DNA of 64,000 nt, taken from assembly GCA_017640615.1 (NCBI GenBank), contig JAEPQK010000006.1:234777-298776 (forward strand). Reading direction: 5' to 3'. The DNA is from Rhizobiaceae bacterium (GTDB taxonomy: Bacteria > Pseudomonadota > Alphaproteobacteria > Rhizobiales > Rhizobiaceae). This document shows, one piece after another, positions 9,120-19,262 of this stretch. The notes beneath the pieces were generated by a model. The model was not told the DNA's origin, searched no databases, and saw only the letters and a list, made by a program, of their open reading frames with translations. Position numbers and translations under genes: made by a program. How positions within the stretch are numbered: the first letter of the stretch is position 1; every line of letters starts with the position of its first letter.

Positions 9120-9803
9120 TCAGCTAGCGACGGCCTTCAAAAGCCTGTCGACCAACGGCTGTGTCAATTCGTCGAAATGTGAAATGACATGCGAGGGGTC
9201 GAAGTTACTGACATGGCGGTCGGTGTAGCCGAAATCGACGGCGACAACCGGGATGCCCGCTGCGATGGCGGTTTTGATGTCGGTTTGGGAATCTCCCACC
9301 ATGATTGCGCGTGTCGGGTCTCCGCCGGCCGCTTCGATGGTGAGCGTCAAATGCCGCGGGTCTGGCTTGCGATGCGCGAACGTGTCCTGGCCGCATATCG
9401 CCTTGAAGCGATCGCGCAGGCCAAGGCTTTCCAGCAGTTCGACCGACATCCCCTCATACTTGTTGGTGCACACGGCAAAGGAAAACCCGGCATCTGAAAA
9501 CCGGTCGAGCGCCTCCGGCACGCCCGGATAGGGCGCTGAATGGCCCGGCATGTTTGCGGAATAGTGCTCGAGAAAAACATCGAAGAGCTGAGCAAGCTTG
9601 GGTTTTGTCAGCTCAAGCTGTCGTGCCTCGAATGCGCGCTCGATCATCACCTTTGCGCCCATGCCAACCAGACGCCGGATGTCGGCGCCGTCGACTGGCT
9701 CCATATCCACCGTCGCCAGGCTGTGGTTGAGGCTGTCGAGCAGGTCCGGCGCGGTGTCGACCAGGGTTCCGTCGAGGTCGAATACAATGATCGGCGCTGC
9801 CAT
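9120..9803 (-). CDS. gph: Phosphoglycolate phosphatase (HAD superfamily)
   Basis: A 227-residue HAD phosphatase hydrolysing 2-phosphoglycolate to glycolate. Motif I is [14 protein letters not shown], motif II is AVCTNK, and the late acidic motif is [12 protein letters not shown]. This is the classic Gph pattern with the alpha-helical cap. The ATG at 9803 gives a start right before motif I. It is divergent from rpiA, and both genes belong to sugar-phosphate metabolism. A different HAD substrate cannot be excluded, since this family is promiscuous. Confidence 0.9.
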   Translation of the reverse strand: MAAPIIVFDLDGTLVDTAPDLLDSLNHSLATVDMEPVDGADIRRLVGMGAKVMIERAFEARQLELTKPKLAQLFDVFLEHYSANMPGHSAPYPGVPEALDRFSDAGFSFAVCTNKYEGMSVELLESLGLRDRFKAICGQDTFAHRKPDPRHLTLTIEAAGGDPTRAIMVGDSQTDIKTAIAAGIPVVAVDFGYTDRHVSNFDPSHVISHFDELTQPLVDRLLKAVAS

Positions 9804-9948
9804 CTCGGTTCCTTCTCCGGGTGGCGCTGGCCTAGCGCGGCTTTGGAAAATGGGCAAGTTCGGTGCGTGGTGCCCGGAACCTTTTGGCGCACGCCGTCAA
9901 AGATGCTACCAGCGGCGCGCGATTCTCAGAACCACGCCCCGGGAAACA

Positions 9949-10650
9949 ATGGATCCGAAAGCGCTCAAAATCGAAGCGGCGCGCGCCGCACTCTCCCATG
10001 TTGAAGACGGCATGAAGCTCGGCATCGGCACTGGCTCGACAGCGGAGGAATTCGTGCGTTTGCTGGCCGCGCGCGTGGGCGAAGGGTTGAGCGTCATCGG
10101 CGTGCCGACCTCTGAACGCACCGCGGCCCTGTGCAACGAACTCGGCGTACCGCTGACAACGCTGGACGAGGAACCGGCACTCGACCTCGTTGTCGACGGC
10201 GCTGACGAGATCGACCCCGATCTGTCGCTGATCAAGGGCGGCGGCGGCGCGCTGCTGCGCGAAAAGATCGTTGCGGCGACATCGAAGCGCATGATCGTGA
10301 TTGCCGACAAGAGCAAACTCGTTCCCGTGCTCGGCGCATTTCCGCTGCCGATCGAGGTCAACAAATTCGGTCTCAAGGCGACCGAACTGGCCATTCGCGC
10401 CGCCGGCTCGGCGCTCGGCCTTAACTGTGACTTCCGATTGCGGATGACTGGAAACGAGCCTTTTGTTACAGACGGCGGTCACTTGATCATAGACGCATCT
10501 TTTGGCCGCATTCGGGATGCAAGAGCGCTTTCCGAAGCTCTCCACGCCATACCGGGCGTGGTGGAACATGGTCTTTTTCTGGGGCTGGCGGACGTGGCGA
10601 TCATCGCCGCCGAAGGCGGAATAGAAACGATCACCGCAACCCGTCACTAG
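9949..10650 (+). CDS. rpiA: Ribose-5-phosphate isomerase A
   Basis: A 233-residue enzyme interconverting ribose-5-phosphate and ribulose-5-phosphate in the pentose phosphate pathway. Family signatures are [12 protein letters not shown] near the start, the central [25 protein letters not shown] with catalytic acids, and the phosphate-site Lys in ADKSKLV. The open frame extends far upstream, but [12 protein letters not shown] at 9949 is the natural start. A DUF2059 gene follows after 15 bp and is likely cotranscribed. Confidence 0.96.
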   Translation: MDPKALKIEAARAALSHVEDGMKLGIGTGSTAEEFVRLLAARVGEGLSVIGVPTSERTAALCNELGVPLTTLDEEPALDLVVDGADEIDPDLSLIKGGGGALLREKIVAATSKRMIVIADKSKLVPVLGAFPLPIEVNKFGLKATELAIRAAGSALGLNCDFRLRMTGNEPFVTDGGHLIIDASFGRIRDARALSEALHAIPGVVEHGLFLGLADVAIIAAEGGIETITATRH

Positions 10651-10665
10651 GGAGTATTCGCTACT

Positions 10666-11226
10666 ATGTATCTGGCCATTCGTGCCCGTACCGTTGTCAC
10701 CGCATTTGCCGCGTCGGCCATGATCGCCGTGGCGTCGCCGGTATTTTCTCAGGACATCTCAGACAGCCATCTGAAGGCTGCGCGCGCTGCGATCGTGGCG
10801 CTGACCTCGACGCAACAATATGACGCCGTTCTGCCGCAGGCAGCCCAGGCGCTGAAGCAGGAGCTGATCCAGAAAAACCCTGACCTGGGTTCCATGATCA
10901 GCAATGTCGTCGATGAGGAGACGCTGGCGCTGGCACATCGCCGCGGCGACCTCGAGAAGGAAGCGGCGACCATATACGCCAAGATTTTTACCGAGCAGCA
11001 GCTCAATGAGATGAGGGCGTTCTACGAATCCGAAACCGGCAAGAAGCTGCTTGAGGACGGTGCGCTCGTTGCACGCCAGGTTCACGAAGCGGCCGGCATC
11101 TGGCAGCGCGGGCTGGCGCGGGATCTGGCGCAGAGCGTCGGCAGCAAGGTTCAGGCAATCATCGCTGCCAACGCCGATAAATCGCCGACCACGACTGAGG
11201 AAACGACCGGGCAGACCGATCAGTAG
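10666..11226 (+). CDS. DUF2059 domain-containing exported protein
   Basis: A 186-residue exported protein. Residues 1-29 form a signal peptide ending SPVFSQ. The mature part is helical and has the DUF2059 core IYAKIFTEQQLNEMRAFYES followed by TGKKLLED. The function of DUF2059 is unknown; its members are periplasmic and common in alphaproteobacteria. The C-terminus is a Thr-rich polar tail. It lies 15 bp behind rpiA, and a terminator follows, so the two probably form one transcript. Confidence 0.87.
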   Translation: MYLAIRARTVVTAFAASAMIAVASPVFSQDISDSHLKAARAAIVALTSTQQYDAVLPQAAQALKQELIQKNPDLGSMISNVVDEETLALAHRRGDLEKEAATIYAKIFTEQQLNEMRAFYESETGKKLLEDGALVARQVHEAAGIWQRGLARDLAQSVGSKVQAIIAANADKSPTTTEETTGQTDQ

Positions 11227-11255
11227 TCCAGTCACGATCAAATGACCGACTTGAT

Positions 11256-11286
11256 AAGCCCGGCCTGCGCGCCGGGCTTTCTTTTT
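11256..11286 (+). terminator. Rho-independent terminator after the rpiA-DUF2059 unit
   Basis: The stem AAGCCCGGC/GCCGGGCTT with loop CTGCGC is followed by TCTTTTT. It ends the rpiA transcript upstream of gor. Confidence 0.88.
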
Positions 11287-11353
11287 GCGCCATGCGCGCC
11301 TAGATCAGGCGTCCTGTCTCGACCAATGCACGCGCACTTTGGAGGCCCGCCCT

Positions 11354-12739
11354 ATGGCCAGCTACGACTATGATCTCTTCGTCATCGGCGGCGGTTCGGG
11401 CGGCGTGAGGGCAGGGCGCGTCGCAGCCTCGCTTGGCAAGCGCGTTGCCGTTGCGGAGGAGTACCGCTTCGGAGGCACCTGCGTCATTCGTGGATGCGTG
11501 CCGAAAAAGCTTTTCGTCTATGCCTCGCAATTTGCCGAGCATTTCGAGGATTCGGCCGGCTACGGCTGGACCGTGCAGACGCCTGAATTCGATTGGCGCA
11601 CGCTGATCGCCAACAAGGACAAGGAGATCAACCGGCTTGAGGCCGCCTATCGCTCGGGCCTGGGCAATGCCAAGGCGGAAATGATCGACAGCCGCGCCGT
11701 GCTGGTGGACGATCATTACGTGCGCATCGTCGCCGAGGACCGCGTCGTGAGCGCTGAGACGATCCTGATCGCGACGGGTGGCCGCCCGAATCCGCATGAT
11801 GCGCTGCCCGGCCATGAGCATTGCATCAGCTCGAATGAGGCGTTCGACCTGCCGGTCCTGCCGCGCAGCATCGCCATTGAGGGCGGCGGCTACATCGCAG
11901 TCGAATTCGCCAACATTTTCCACGGCCTCGGCGTTGAAACGACGCTTATCTATCGCGGCAAGGAAATCCTGAGCCGTTTCGACATGGATGTGCGGCGCGC
12001 GCTGCATGAGGAGATGGAAAAGAAGGGCATTCGCATCCTGTGCCAGACGGTGGCTATCGGAGTCGACAAGACGTCCGGCGGCCTCGCGGTTCATCTCAAT
12101 TCGGGCGACACAATCCAGGTGGAGCAGATGATGCTGGCGCTAGGCCGGCTCCCAAACACCGAAGGTCTCGGGCTGGAAGCGGCTGGCGTGGAAACCGGCA
12201 AAACCGGCGAGATCGTCGTGGACGAATTTTCGCGCACCAGTGTGGGGAATATCTACGCGATCGGCGATGTGACGAACCGCGTTCAGCTCACGCCGGTGGC
12301 TATTCACGAGGCGATGTGCCTGGTCGATACGCTCTTTCGCGGCAAGCCGACGAGCCCGGATCACGATACGATCGCGACGGCTGTGTTCTCGCAGCCGGAG
12401 ATCGGTACGGTGGGCCTGTCGGAAGATGCAGCCTCAACGCAATTCGACGAGCTTGAAATCTACCTCGCGCGCTTCCGGCCCATGCGGCACACGCTTTCTG
12501 GCCGTGATGAGCGGATGGTCATGAAGCTGGTCGTCGATGGCAAGTCGCGCAAGGTGATCGGCGCCCACATTCTGGGCCCGGACGCTGGCGAGATGGCGCA
12601 GCTTCTGGGCATCCCGATCAAGGCCGGCCTTACCAAGGACGATTTCGACCGCACCATGGCGCTGCACCCCTCGGCCGCCGAAGAGCTGGTAACGATGTAT
12701 CAGCAGACCTATCGCGTGAAGAACGGCGAGCGCGTGTGA
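11354..12739 (+). CDS. gor: Glutathione-disulfide reductase
   Basis: A 461-residue flavoprotein that reduces glutathione disulfide with NADPH. It has the FAD Rossmann motif GGGSGGVRAGR near residue 10, the redox-active pair in GGTCVIRGCVPKK, a second dinucleotide motif EGGGYIAVEFA, and the C-terminal catalytic His in LHPSAAEE. The Lys at the end of CVPKK and the interface segment are typical of Gor rather than lipoamide dehydrogenase. The start at 11354 sits behind GGAGGCCCGCCCT. Its antioxidant role matches the gamma-glutamylcyclotransferase-like gene nearby. Confidence 0.94.
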   Translation: MASYDYDLFVIGGGSGGVRAGRVAASLGKRVAVAEEYRFGGTCVIRGCVPKKLFVYASQFAEHFEDSAGYGWTVQTPEFDWRTLIANKDKEINRLEAAYRSGLGNAKAEMIDSRAVLVDDHYVRIVAEDRVVSAETILIATGGRPNPHDALPGHEHCISSNEAFDLPVLPRSIAIEGGGYIAVEFANIFHGLGVETTLIYRGKEILSRFDMDVRRALHEEMEKKGIRILCQTVAIGVDKTSGGLAVHLNSGDTIQVEQMMLALGRLPNTEGLGLEAAGVETGKTGEIVVDEFSRTSVGNIYAIGDVTNRVQLTPVAIHEAMCLVDTLFRGKPTSPDHDTIATAVFSQPEIGTVGLSEDAASTQFDELEIYLARFRPMRHTLSGRDERMVMKLVVDGKSRKVIGAHILGPDAGEMAQLLGIPIKAGLTKDDFDRTMALHPSAAEELVTMYQQTYRVKNGERV

Positions 12740-12747
12740 GGCTTCTC

Positions 12748-13670
12748 TTATACGACCTTACCCATATTTACCGGGCGCCCTTCAAGCAGCCAGCCGATGA
12801 ATTGCGGCCACAAAGTCTGGGCAAAGCGCGAGCGGAAAAAGCCGAGATGGCCGATTTTTTCGGCACGGCCTTCCTCCGGTGAGAGCCAACGCGTCTCTAC
12901 CTGAGCGTTTTCGTAGTAACTCATCATTTTTGCCGTTGCGCGCGGATTGCCCCAGACATCGTCGGTCAGCCCAAGCGTAAGGATTGGCAATTTCACCGTC
13001 TCGAAGCGCGATACTTCGGGCACATCGGGATCGCCGAATATTCGGGGTGGCGGCACCAGCGCGCCCAGTCGCGGTAGCAACTGGATGGGATCGGTTCGCC
13101 CAGGCCCATCCAGCGCGGGATGTCACTAGTGAACCATGAGATTGGCACGCCGATGAGGTTCATGCGCGCCCAGACGGTTCGGTCGTCGAGCAGCCGATGG
13201 TAGCCGGTCATCGTGGCCACCATGCCGTAGCGCTCAAACCGATCGGCGATGCCGCACAGGCCCAGCGCCTGGCCGCCGAAGGATTGGCCGACGCCGACCA
13301 ACGGGTGACCCGGCGCCACCTCGTCCAGCCGCGCCGCGGCGGCTGGCAGGTCGATGAGCGCCCAATCCTTGTAGTTGATGCGCTCGCGCCAGCCACTCGG
13401 TCGCCTCGATCCGCCGACACCGCGATAGTCATAGATAAGAGCCGCGCGCGCACCGGCCGCCACGCAGGCCTTGGCGAAGTTCGCATAGAGGCCGCGCGGT
13501 GCAGCGGTTGCGCCCGAAATGAGCACTATCGGCTTGTCGCCGCTGCCTTCGAAAAGTGTCGCGGCCAGCGGAAAGCCGTCCGGCGTTTCCACGATGGTTT
13601 CGGTGACCAGCGGACCGGGTTTCGAATTGCCGTTTTCGGTACTCTCACGCGCTTGTGCATTGTCGAGCAT
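12748..13670 (-). pseudogene. Alpha/beta hydrolase interrupted by a single frameshift
   Basis: Two reverse-strand frames together make one alpha/beta hydrolase of about 305 residues. The first (13670 down to the shift) holds VLISGATAAPRG and the nucleophile elbow GQSFGG, then WCRHPEY. The second continues from FGDPDVPEVSRFETVKLPILTLGLTDD to the C-terminal HLGFFR and the end at 12748. They join if one T is restored in the stretch read as GAATATTCGGC on the reverse strand (about 13034-13044). Without it the first frame runs to a stop at 12993 over meaningless residues. It may be a true pseudogene or an assembly error in a short T run. Confidence 0.8.
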
Positions 13671-13822
13671 GGCGCAAATCCTCGATGTGATACCGGAATG
13701 CTACCATTTACGTGAACGTCAAAGTCAATGCTGCTTTGCTGGCTGGCACCCAGATTAACTGGCCCTGCCATGATCCTGCTGCGGCCGTTGCACCGGCCTG
13801 CAAAACCAATAGATTGCGCCGC

Positions 13823-14449
13823 ATGAACGAGATGCGCTCAAACGAGACTCTGACAGGCACCGGCGACTATGTGGCCTATTTCGGTTATGGCTCGCTGGTC
13901 AATCGCGCGACGCTGCGCACGCAGATCGTCTCGGCCGTGCCGGCGCGGTTGCTTGGCTGGCGTCGGCGCTGGCGCCCGAGACCCGACATGCCTGGCTTTC
14001 CGGCGGCCTTGCTGACGGTCGAAGCGGCTGAAGGCGAGGGGTGTGACGGTCTGCTTGTCTTCGACCGACCTGAAAACCTGGCTGCTGTCGACGAGCGCGA
14101 AACGCGCTACCGCCGCGTCGAGATCGATCGCGGAGCGATCGAAACCGCGGCCCGGCTACCGGACAATTTCAAGGCCTATGTCTATGTCGCGCAGGAGGAG
14201 CTCCCGCCGCACCCCGAACCCGCAGCAATTCTGCAGTCCTATCTCGATGCAGTGATGCAGGGCTTTCTCATTGAACATGGCGAAACAGGATTGCGCCGCT
14301 TCATGCGCGAGACGGCCAGTTTCGAAACGCCGGTTCTGCGCGACCGGGCAAAGCCGCGATATCCGCGCAGTGTCACGCTCGCCGAAGAAGAGCGGGAGAT
14401 GTTCGACCGGCTTCTGGCAGAAATTGGTGCCCGTTTCAGAGACGCCTGA
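13823..14449 (+). CDS. Gamma-glutamylcyclotransferase-like protein
   Basis: A 208-residue protein of the gamma-glutamylcyclotransferase-like (BtrG/AIG2) fold. It has the substrate loop YFGYGSLVN at residues 15-25 and a Glu in the DERETRYRRVEI stretch at the position of the catalytic acid. Members release 5-oxoproline from gamma-glutamyl amines or glutathione. The ATG at 13823 is preferred over the upstream open frame. It is close to glutathione reductase, which fits thiol metabolism, but the natural substrate is not shown by the sequence. Confidence 0.82.
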   Translation: MNEMRSNETLTGTGDYVAYFGYGSLVNRATLRTQIVSAVPARLLGWRRRWRPRPDMPGFPAALLTVEAAEGEGCDGLLVFDRPENLAAVDERETRYRRVEIDRGAIETAARLPDNFKAYVYVAQEELPPHPEPAAILQSYLDAVMQGFLIEHGETGLRRFMRETASFETPVLRDRAKPRYPRSVTLAEEEREMFDRLLAEIGARFRDA

Positions 14450-14577
14450 ACAGGCCTAATTCGGGCCGAAAGCGGCTGGAACGCTAGCAATCGTTCCTGT
14501 ATAGAGCCGCATTCTGCCGGTGCGCGGTGCGTTCAGCCGCGCGTTGCAGGCAGGGCAATTCGAGTATTGGTGCAGAT

Positions 14578-15951
14578 ATGAAGAAGTGGTCTCCGAATTC
14601 CTGGCGCGATATGCCGATCAAGCAGGTTCCGGTCTATCCGGACCCGAATGCCGTTGCTGAAACGGAAAAGCACCTGGCAAGCTATCCGCCGCTGGTTTTT
14701 GCAGGCGAGGCGCGCAAGCTGAAGAGCCAGTTGGCTGCGGTTGCCGACGGCAAGTCGTTTCTGCTGCAGGGTGGCGATTGCGCGGAGAGCTTTGCCGAGC
14801 ACGGCGCGGACAATATTCGCGACTTCTTTCGTGTCTTCCTTCAGATGGCGGCGGTTTTGACCTTCGCCGGTGCGCAGCCGGTGGTGAAGGTCGGGCGCAT
14901 TGCCGGCCAGTTCGCCAAGCCGCGCTCGTCGGACGTTGAAGCACAGAATGGCGTGTCGCTGCCGAGCTATCGGGGCGACATCATCAATGGCATCGATTTT
15001 GACGAGAAATCGCGTATCCCCGACCCGGCGCGGCAGGAGATGGCCTATCGCCAGTCCGCGGCCACGTTGAACCTTTTGCGTGCGTTCGCACAGGGCGGCT
15101 TTGCCAGCCTCGAAAACGTGCACAAATGGATGCTTGGGTTCGTCTCCGACAGCCCGCAATCCGAACGATATGAGGCTCTTGCCAGCCGTATCACCGAGAC
15201 AGTCGATTTCATGCGTGCCATGGGCATTACGTCGGAGACCAATTTCGCGCTGCGCGAGACGGACTTCTATACCAGCCATGAGGCGCTGCTTCTGGGTTAT
15301 GAAGAAGCGCTGACGCGTGTCGATTCAACCTCGGGTGACTGGTACGCCACATCCGGCCACATGATCTGGATCGGCGACCGAACACGCCAGGCCGACCACG
15401 CACATGTGGAATATTGCCGTGGCATCAAGAACCCGCTGGGTCTGAAGTGCGGTCCTTCGATGACGCCCGAAGGCCTCATCGAACTGATCGATGTTCTCAA
15501 CCCTGAGAATGAGCCGGGCCGGCTGAGCCTGATCGCGCGTTTTGGCGCCGACAAGGTCGGAGAGCATCTGCCGAAGCTGGTGCGGGCGGTAAAGGCCGAA
15601 GGGCGCAAGGTGGTGTGGTCATGCGATCCGATGCATGGCAATACGATCACACTGAACGACTACAAGACACGGCCTTTTGATCGTATTCTCAAGGAAGTAC
15701 AGACGTTTTTTGAAGTTCACCGCGCGGAAGGTACACATCCTGGAGGCATTCATGTCGAGATGACGGGCAAGAACGTCACCGAATGCACCGGCGGGGCGCG
15801 CGCAATCTCCGCGGACGATCTTCATGACCGCTACCACACCCATTGTGATCCGCGCCTGAACTCCGATCAGGCGCTCGAGCTCGCTTTCCTGATTTCGGAC
15901 CTGCTGAAGAAGCAGCAGCCGGCAGAGAGCAAGCAGGTTGTGAATGGCTGA
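14578..15951 (+). CDS. 3-deoxy-7-phosphoheptulonate synthase, class II
   Basis: A 457-residue class II (plant/Mycobacterium-type) DAHP synthase, the first enzyme of the shikimate pathway, joining phosphoenolpyruvate and erythrose-4-phosphate. Family marks are [15 protein letters not shown] at the start, [11 protein letters not shown] with the metal-site Cys, [23 protein letters not shown] and the C-terminal HTHCDPRLN. The ATG at 14578 is the standard start for the family. A strong hairpin terminator follows, so it is probably monocistronic. Confidence 0.95.
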   Translation: MKKWSPNSWRDMPIKQVPVYPDPNAVAETEKHLASYPPLVFAGEARKLKSQLAAVADGKSFLLQGGDCAESFAEHGADNIRDFFRVFLQMAAVLTFAGAQPVVKVGRIAGQFAKPRSSDVEAQNGVSLPSYRGDIINGIDFDEKSRIPDPARQEMAYRQSAATLNLLRAFAQGGFASLENVHKWMLGFVSDSPQSERYEALASRITETVDFMRAMGITSETNFALRETDFYTSHEALLLGYEEALTRVDSTSGDWYATSGHMIWIGDRTRQADHAHVEYCRGIKNPLGLKCGPSMTPEGLIELIDVLNPENEPGRLSLIARFGADKVGEHLPKLVRAVKAEGRKVVWSCDPMHGNTITLNDYKTRPFDRILKEVQTFFEVHRAEGTHPGGIHVEMTGKNVTECTGGARAISADDLHDRYHTHCDPRLNSDQALELAFLISDLLKKQQPAESKQVVNG

Positions 15952-15985
15952 CTGAAGCCGCAAACTCGACATTCACAGAAATTCG

Positions 15986-16019
15986 AAACCCGGCGGGCGG
16001 TAGCTTCGCCGGGTTTTTT
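15986..16019 (+). terminator. Rho-independent terminator after DAHP synthase
   Basis: The stem AAACCCGGCG/CGCCGGGTTT with a GC-rich loop is followed by a run of seven T. Confidence 0.85.
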
Positions 16020-16122
16020 ACCATCCGCTAACCATGCGCGCGCTGAACCGGCATATGGAAAGTGCTCTTTAAGGTAGCAGGCGCATGATCGCTCCCGTGA
16101 ACGCGTGGGGGACGGTTTACGG

Positions 16123-18699
16123 ATGCATGCGGTGACTAGAAATCAGGGATTTGTACCGGCGACGCTTTTGACGCTCGGCTTTGGCTATTTCGCACTGGCC
16201 AGCATCTCGACCCTGCTTTCAGGGGCCGGTGGTGCGATCGTTTGGCTCACCAGCGCGTTTGCAGTGGTACTCACGACGACGTTGCGTCTGCCGCTGAGTT
16301 CCGCACTTGCCGTCGTCGCGGTTTCCGCAGCGGGCGCGATCTTCATGTTCGGTGCAACGGTGAATGAGGCTGTGGTGATCGCAGCTCTCAGAATGTTCGA
16401 AGTTGGTGTTGCTGTCGGCATGCTGCGGTGGTGGCTGGGACACAGTGCAGCGCGGCCCGCGACACCCGGCTCTATATTGTCCTATCTCGTGGTGGCGGCA
16501 GTCGTAGTACCAGCCGCCGCGGCCGCGCTGGCGGCGGCTCTTTTTTACGCAACCCAAGGTTTGACTGTCGCCGATACTTTCGTGGCCTGGCTCGGTGGTG
16601 GGGTTTTGGGAGCCATGCTGATCGTTCCGCCAGTGATCATGGCGCTTGCGCGAAACAGCGATTCGGAATTCTCGCGGACGCAAATCGCCCTTTTGGCGGT
16701 TTCAGCCGCGGGCGTTCTGGTTTGTTCGGCGCTGGCGCTTTGGTGGCATGTCTATCCATATTTCCTGATCGGCCTGTGCCTGCTGGCCACGACGGCCTTT
16801 CTAGGACGGCTTGAGGTCGCACTGCTTGCGTCTGCAGCAGGCCTATTGGCGACCTTCAACGCGCATCTCGGTATCGTTCCGGCCTCGGAATACGCCCTCG
16901 TACTCTTCGGCGACCGGTTCCAGCTTCCGCTTGCGGCAAGCCTTGTGCTGCCGATTTTCGTGTCGGTGCTGATCTGGCGCGTGCGGCTCCAGCAGCGCGA
17001 CCTGAGGCAAAGCGAGGCGCTGTTTCGTGCGGCATTGGAAGATTCCGCCACCGGGATGGCGATCGTCGAACTGAATGGCCGCATCTCCAAGGCGAACCAG
17101 GCGTTGGCCGACATGCTCGGCTATTCCCTTGAAGAGCTTCTCGACAAGACGTTCTTCGAGCTTTCCTATCCCGATGACCGGCATATTGGCCTTGGTATGA
17201 TCCGTGACATTGTCGATGGAAACGACACGACGTTTCGCTTTGAAAAGCGCTACGTGACCAAGGAGGGCACGGCCATCTGGATGGACATGTCCTGCTCGGT
17301 CATCAAGGACGACATAACCGGTGAGCCGCGCTTCACCGTCGCGCAATTCGCGAATGTCGATGAACGCATCAATGCGCAGCAGGCAGTCGTTGAAGCTGAA
17401 AACCGTTGGAATTTTGCGCTCAATAGCGCCCGCCAGGGCGTTTGGGACATGAATTTGCGCGAGGGGAAGACCTATTATTCGCCGATGTGGAAAGAGCTGC
17501 TCGGCTATGAGGACCACGAACTCGACAACGATCCCGAGTTGTGGTTGCGCATGATCCATCCGGAAGATCGCGAACGGGCGCTCAATCTCGACAAAGATCA
17601 TCTGGAAGGGCGCACGCCGTTTTTCGAGGCTGAGTTCCGCATGCGCTGCAAGGATGGCAGCTGGATCTGGGTGCTGGACCGGGGCAAAACCGTTGAACGC
17701 GACGAGTATGGCCGCGTTGTGCGGGCCATTGGCACGCATACCGACATCACAGCGCTTAAGCAGGCCCAAACACGGCTTGCCGAAACCGCTCGCGCGCTGA
17801 AAGCCGAAAAGGAGCGCCTGCGCGTGACCCTTCACTCGATCGGCGATGCGGTTATCTGTACCGATGCCGACGGTCACATCACCTTTGTCAACGCAGCCGC
17901 AGAGGCCTTGACCGGTCAGCCTGCAGACAGTGCAATTGGGCGCCCGTTGTCGACAATCTATTGCCCGCGCGACGAGGAAACCAACGAGCGCATATCGATC
18001 GAAGCGGAGATGGCTGGTGGCAGCCCGCGCTCGCACAACCGCGCGGTGATCGTGCGCCCTGACGGCAAACGCTCTTCGATCCGTCAGGTGGTCTCGCCCA
18101 TCATCACAGAGGGTGAAGTGATGAACGGTTCGGTGATCGTGTTCCAGGACGTGACTGACGCACGCACGTTGCAACGCCAGCTGGCCTATGCAGCAACACA
18201 TGATTCGCTGACCGGTCTCGCAAACCGGGCAAACTTCCACACGACCATGCGCGAACTGGTCGAGGAAACGAAGGCGGACGAAAAAATTGAGCACCAGTTG
18301 CTGTTTGTCGACCTGGACCGCTTCAAGCATGTCAACGACACGGGCGGCCATGGCGCGGGCGATGCACTGCTGAAAAAGATCGCCGCCTCCTTGCAGGAGG
18401 CGGTGCGGCGGACCGATTTCGTGGCGCGGCTCGGCGGCGATGAATTCGCGCTTGTGCTGAAATACTGCAACGTCGACACCGCCGTTCGACACGCTGAAGA
18501 GATTGTCTCGGTTGTGTCCCGCATAGCATTCGAATGGGAAGGCGAGATCTTCACAGTTGGCGCCAGCATCGGCATCACACCGATCAACCATCAGGCTGGT
18601 GTCGTCGACGAAATCGTAGCAAATGCCGATCGTGGCTGTTACGACGCGAAGTCTGCCGGCCGTGGCACGGTTTCGGTGGTTGAGCCGAAAGCCGCTTAG
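16123..18699 (+). CDS. Membrane diguanylate cyclase with MASE1-like sensor, three PAS domains and GGDEF
   Basis: An 858-residue inner-membrane signalling protein that should make cyclic di-GMP. Residues 1-290 form a MASE1-like bundle of about eight membrane helices. PAS domains start near residues 300, 426 and 562; the first two carry PAC-type extensions. The GGDEF domain has an intact GGDEF motif near residue 771 and an RxxD inhibitory site (RRTD) five residues before it, so product inhibition is likely. No EAL domain follows. The ATG at 16123 is preferred to a GTG at 16105. It is flanked by a terminator and stands alone; its input signal is unknown. Confidence 0.9.
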   Translation: MHAVTRNQGFVPATLLTLGFGYFALASISTLLSGAGGAIVWLTSAFAVVLTTTLRLPLSSALAVVAVSAAGAIFMFGATVNEAVVIAALRMFEVGVAVGMLRWWLGHSAARPATPGSILSYLVVAAVVVPAAAAALAAALFYATQGLTVADTFVAWLGGGVLGAMLIVPPVIMALARNSDSEFSRTQIALLAVSAAGVLVCSALALWWHVYPYFLIGLCLLATTAFLGRLEVALLASAAGLLATFNAHLGIVPASEYALVLFGDRFQLPLAASLVLPIFVSVLIWRVRLQQRDLRQSEALFRAALEDSATGMAIVELNGRISKANQALADMLGYSLEELLDKTFFELSYPDDRHIGLGMIRDIVDGNDTTFRFEKRYVTKEGTAIWMDMSCSVIKDDITGEPRFTVAQFANVDERINAQQAVVEAENRWNFALNSARQGVWDMNLREGKTYYSPMWKELLGYEDHELDNDPELWLRMIHPEDRERALNLDKDHLEGRTPFFEAEFRMRCKDGSWIWVLDRGKTVERDEYGRVVRAIGTHTDITALKQAQTRLAETARALKAEKERLRVTLHSIGDAVICTDADGHITFVNAAAEALTGQPADSAIGRPLSTIYCPRDEETNERISIEAEMAGGSPRSHNRAVIVRPDGKRSSIRQVVSPIITEGEVMNGSVIVFQDVTDARTLQRQLAYAATHDSLTGLANRANFHTTMRELVEETKADEKIEHQLLFVDLDRFKHVNDTGGHGAGDALLKKIAASLQEAVRRTDFVARLGGDEFALVLKYCNVDTAVRHAEEIVSVVSRIAFEWEGEIFTVGASIGITPINHQAGVVDEIVANADRGCYDAKSAGRGTVSVVEPKAA

Positions 18700-18792
18700 C
18701 GGCGCTGTCGAGTCGTTTTTCCGCAACTGCACCACTGCTGTTTCGCCGACTATGGCTTCATATGAGCCGGTCGAAACGGTGGAGTGAGAGCA

Positions 18793-19188
18793 TTGAGCGA
18801 ACAGTATTCGGGGGGCTGCCTGTGCGGCGCCGTGCGCTACTCGGTGGATGGCGAGCTGCGCGAGGTTCTTTATTGCCACTGCTCGCAATGCCGGCGGCAG
18901 TCGGGCCATTATTTCGCAGCAACCAATTGCCGCGCCGACGACCTCAAGGTTGAAGGCGGCGAACATTTGACATGGTTTCGCGCCTCAGACACCGCACGGC
19001 GCGGTTTTTGCCGGGTTTGTGGCTCCGCGCTTTTCTGGCACGGCGATGGCGACGAAATGATCTCGGTCCTTGCCGGCAGCTTCGACAAACCGTCCTCATT
19101 GAAAGGCGGCCGCCACATCTTTGTGGCCGACAAGGGCGACTACTACACAATCGACGACGGCCTGCCGCAACATCCCCAATCGGGCTGA
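18793..19188 (+). CDS. GFA family protein (glutathione-dependent formaldehyde-activating-like, zinc-binding)
   Basis: A 131-residue GFA-fold protein with the zinc ligands arranged as GGCLCGAVRY, then CHCSQCRR, then CRVCGSALFW. The family includes Gfa, which was linked to S-hydroxymethylglutathione formation, though most members have no proven activity. The likely start is the TTG at 18793, because GGAG at 18781 stands eight bases before it; a GTG at 18784 is an alternative without such spacing. The next gene is dgkA on the same strand, 74 bp on. Confidence 0.85.
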   Translation: MSEQYSGGCLCGAVRYSVDGELREVLYCHCSQCRRQSGHYFAATNCRADDLKVEGGEHLTWFRASDTARRGFCRVCGSALFWHGDGDEMISVLAGSFDKPSSLKGGRHIFVADKGDYYTIDDGLPQHPQSG

Positions 19189-19262
19189 CGCTCTTCTGGA
19201 CCTGCCGCTACCGCTCGACTTCCGCTAAACAGGTACACGTCGCGGCACGATCGGAGCAGAAG

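Noticed and set aside
16843..18966. 707-residue reverse frame antisense to the diguanylate cyclase gene
   Set aside because: The forward frame shows complete PAS and GGDEF motifs; the reverse frame has none and is a GC-skew artefact.
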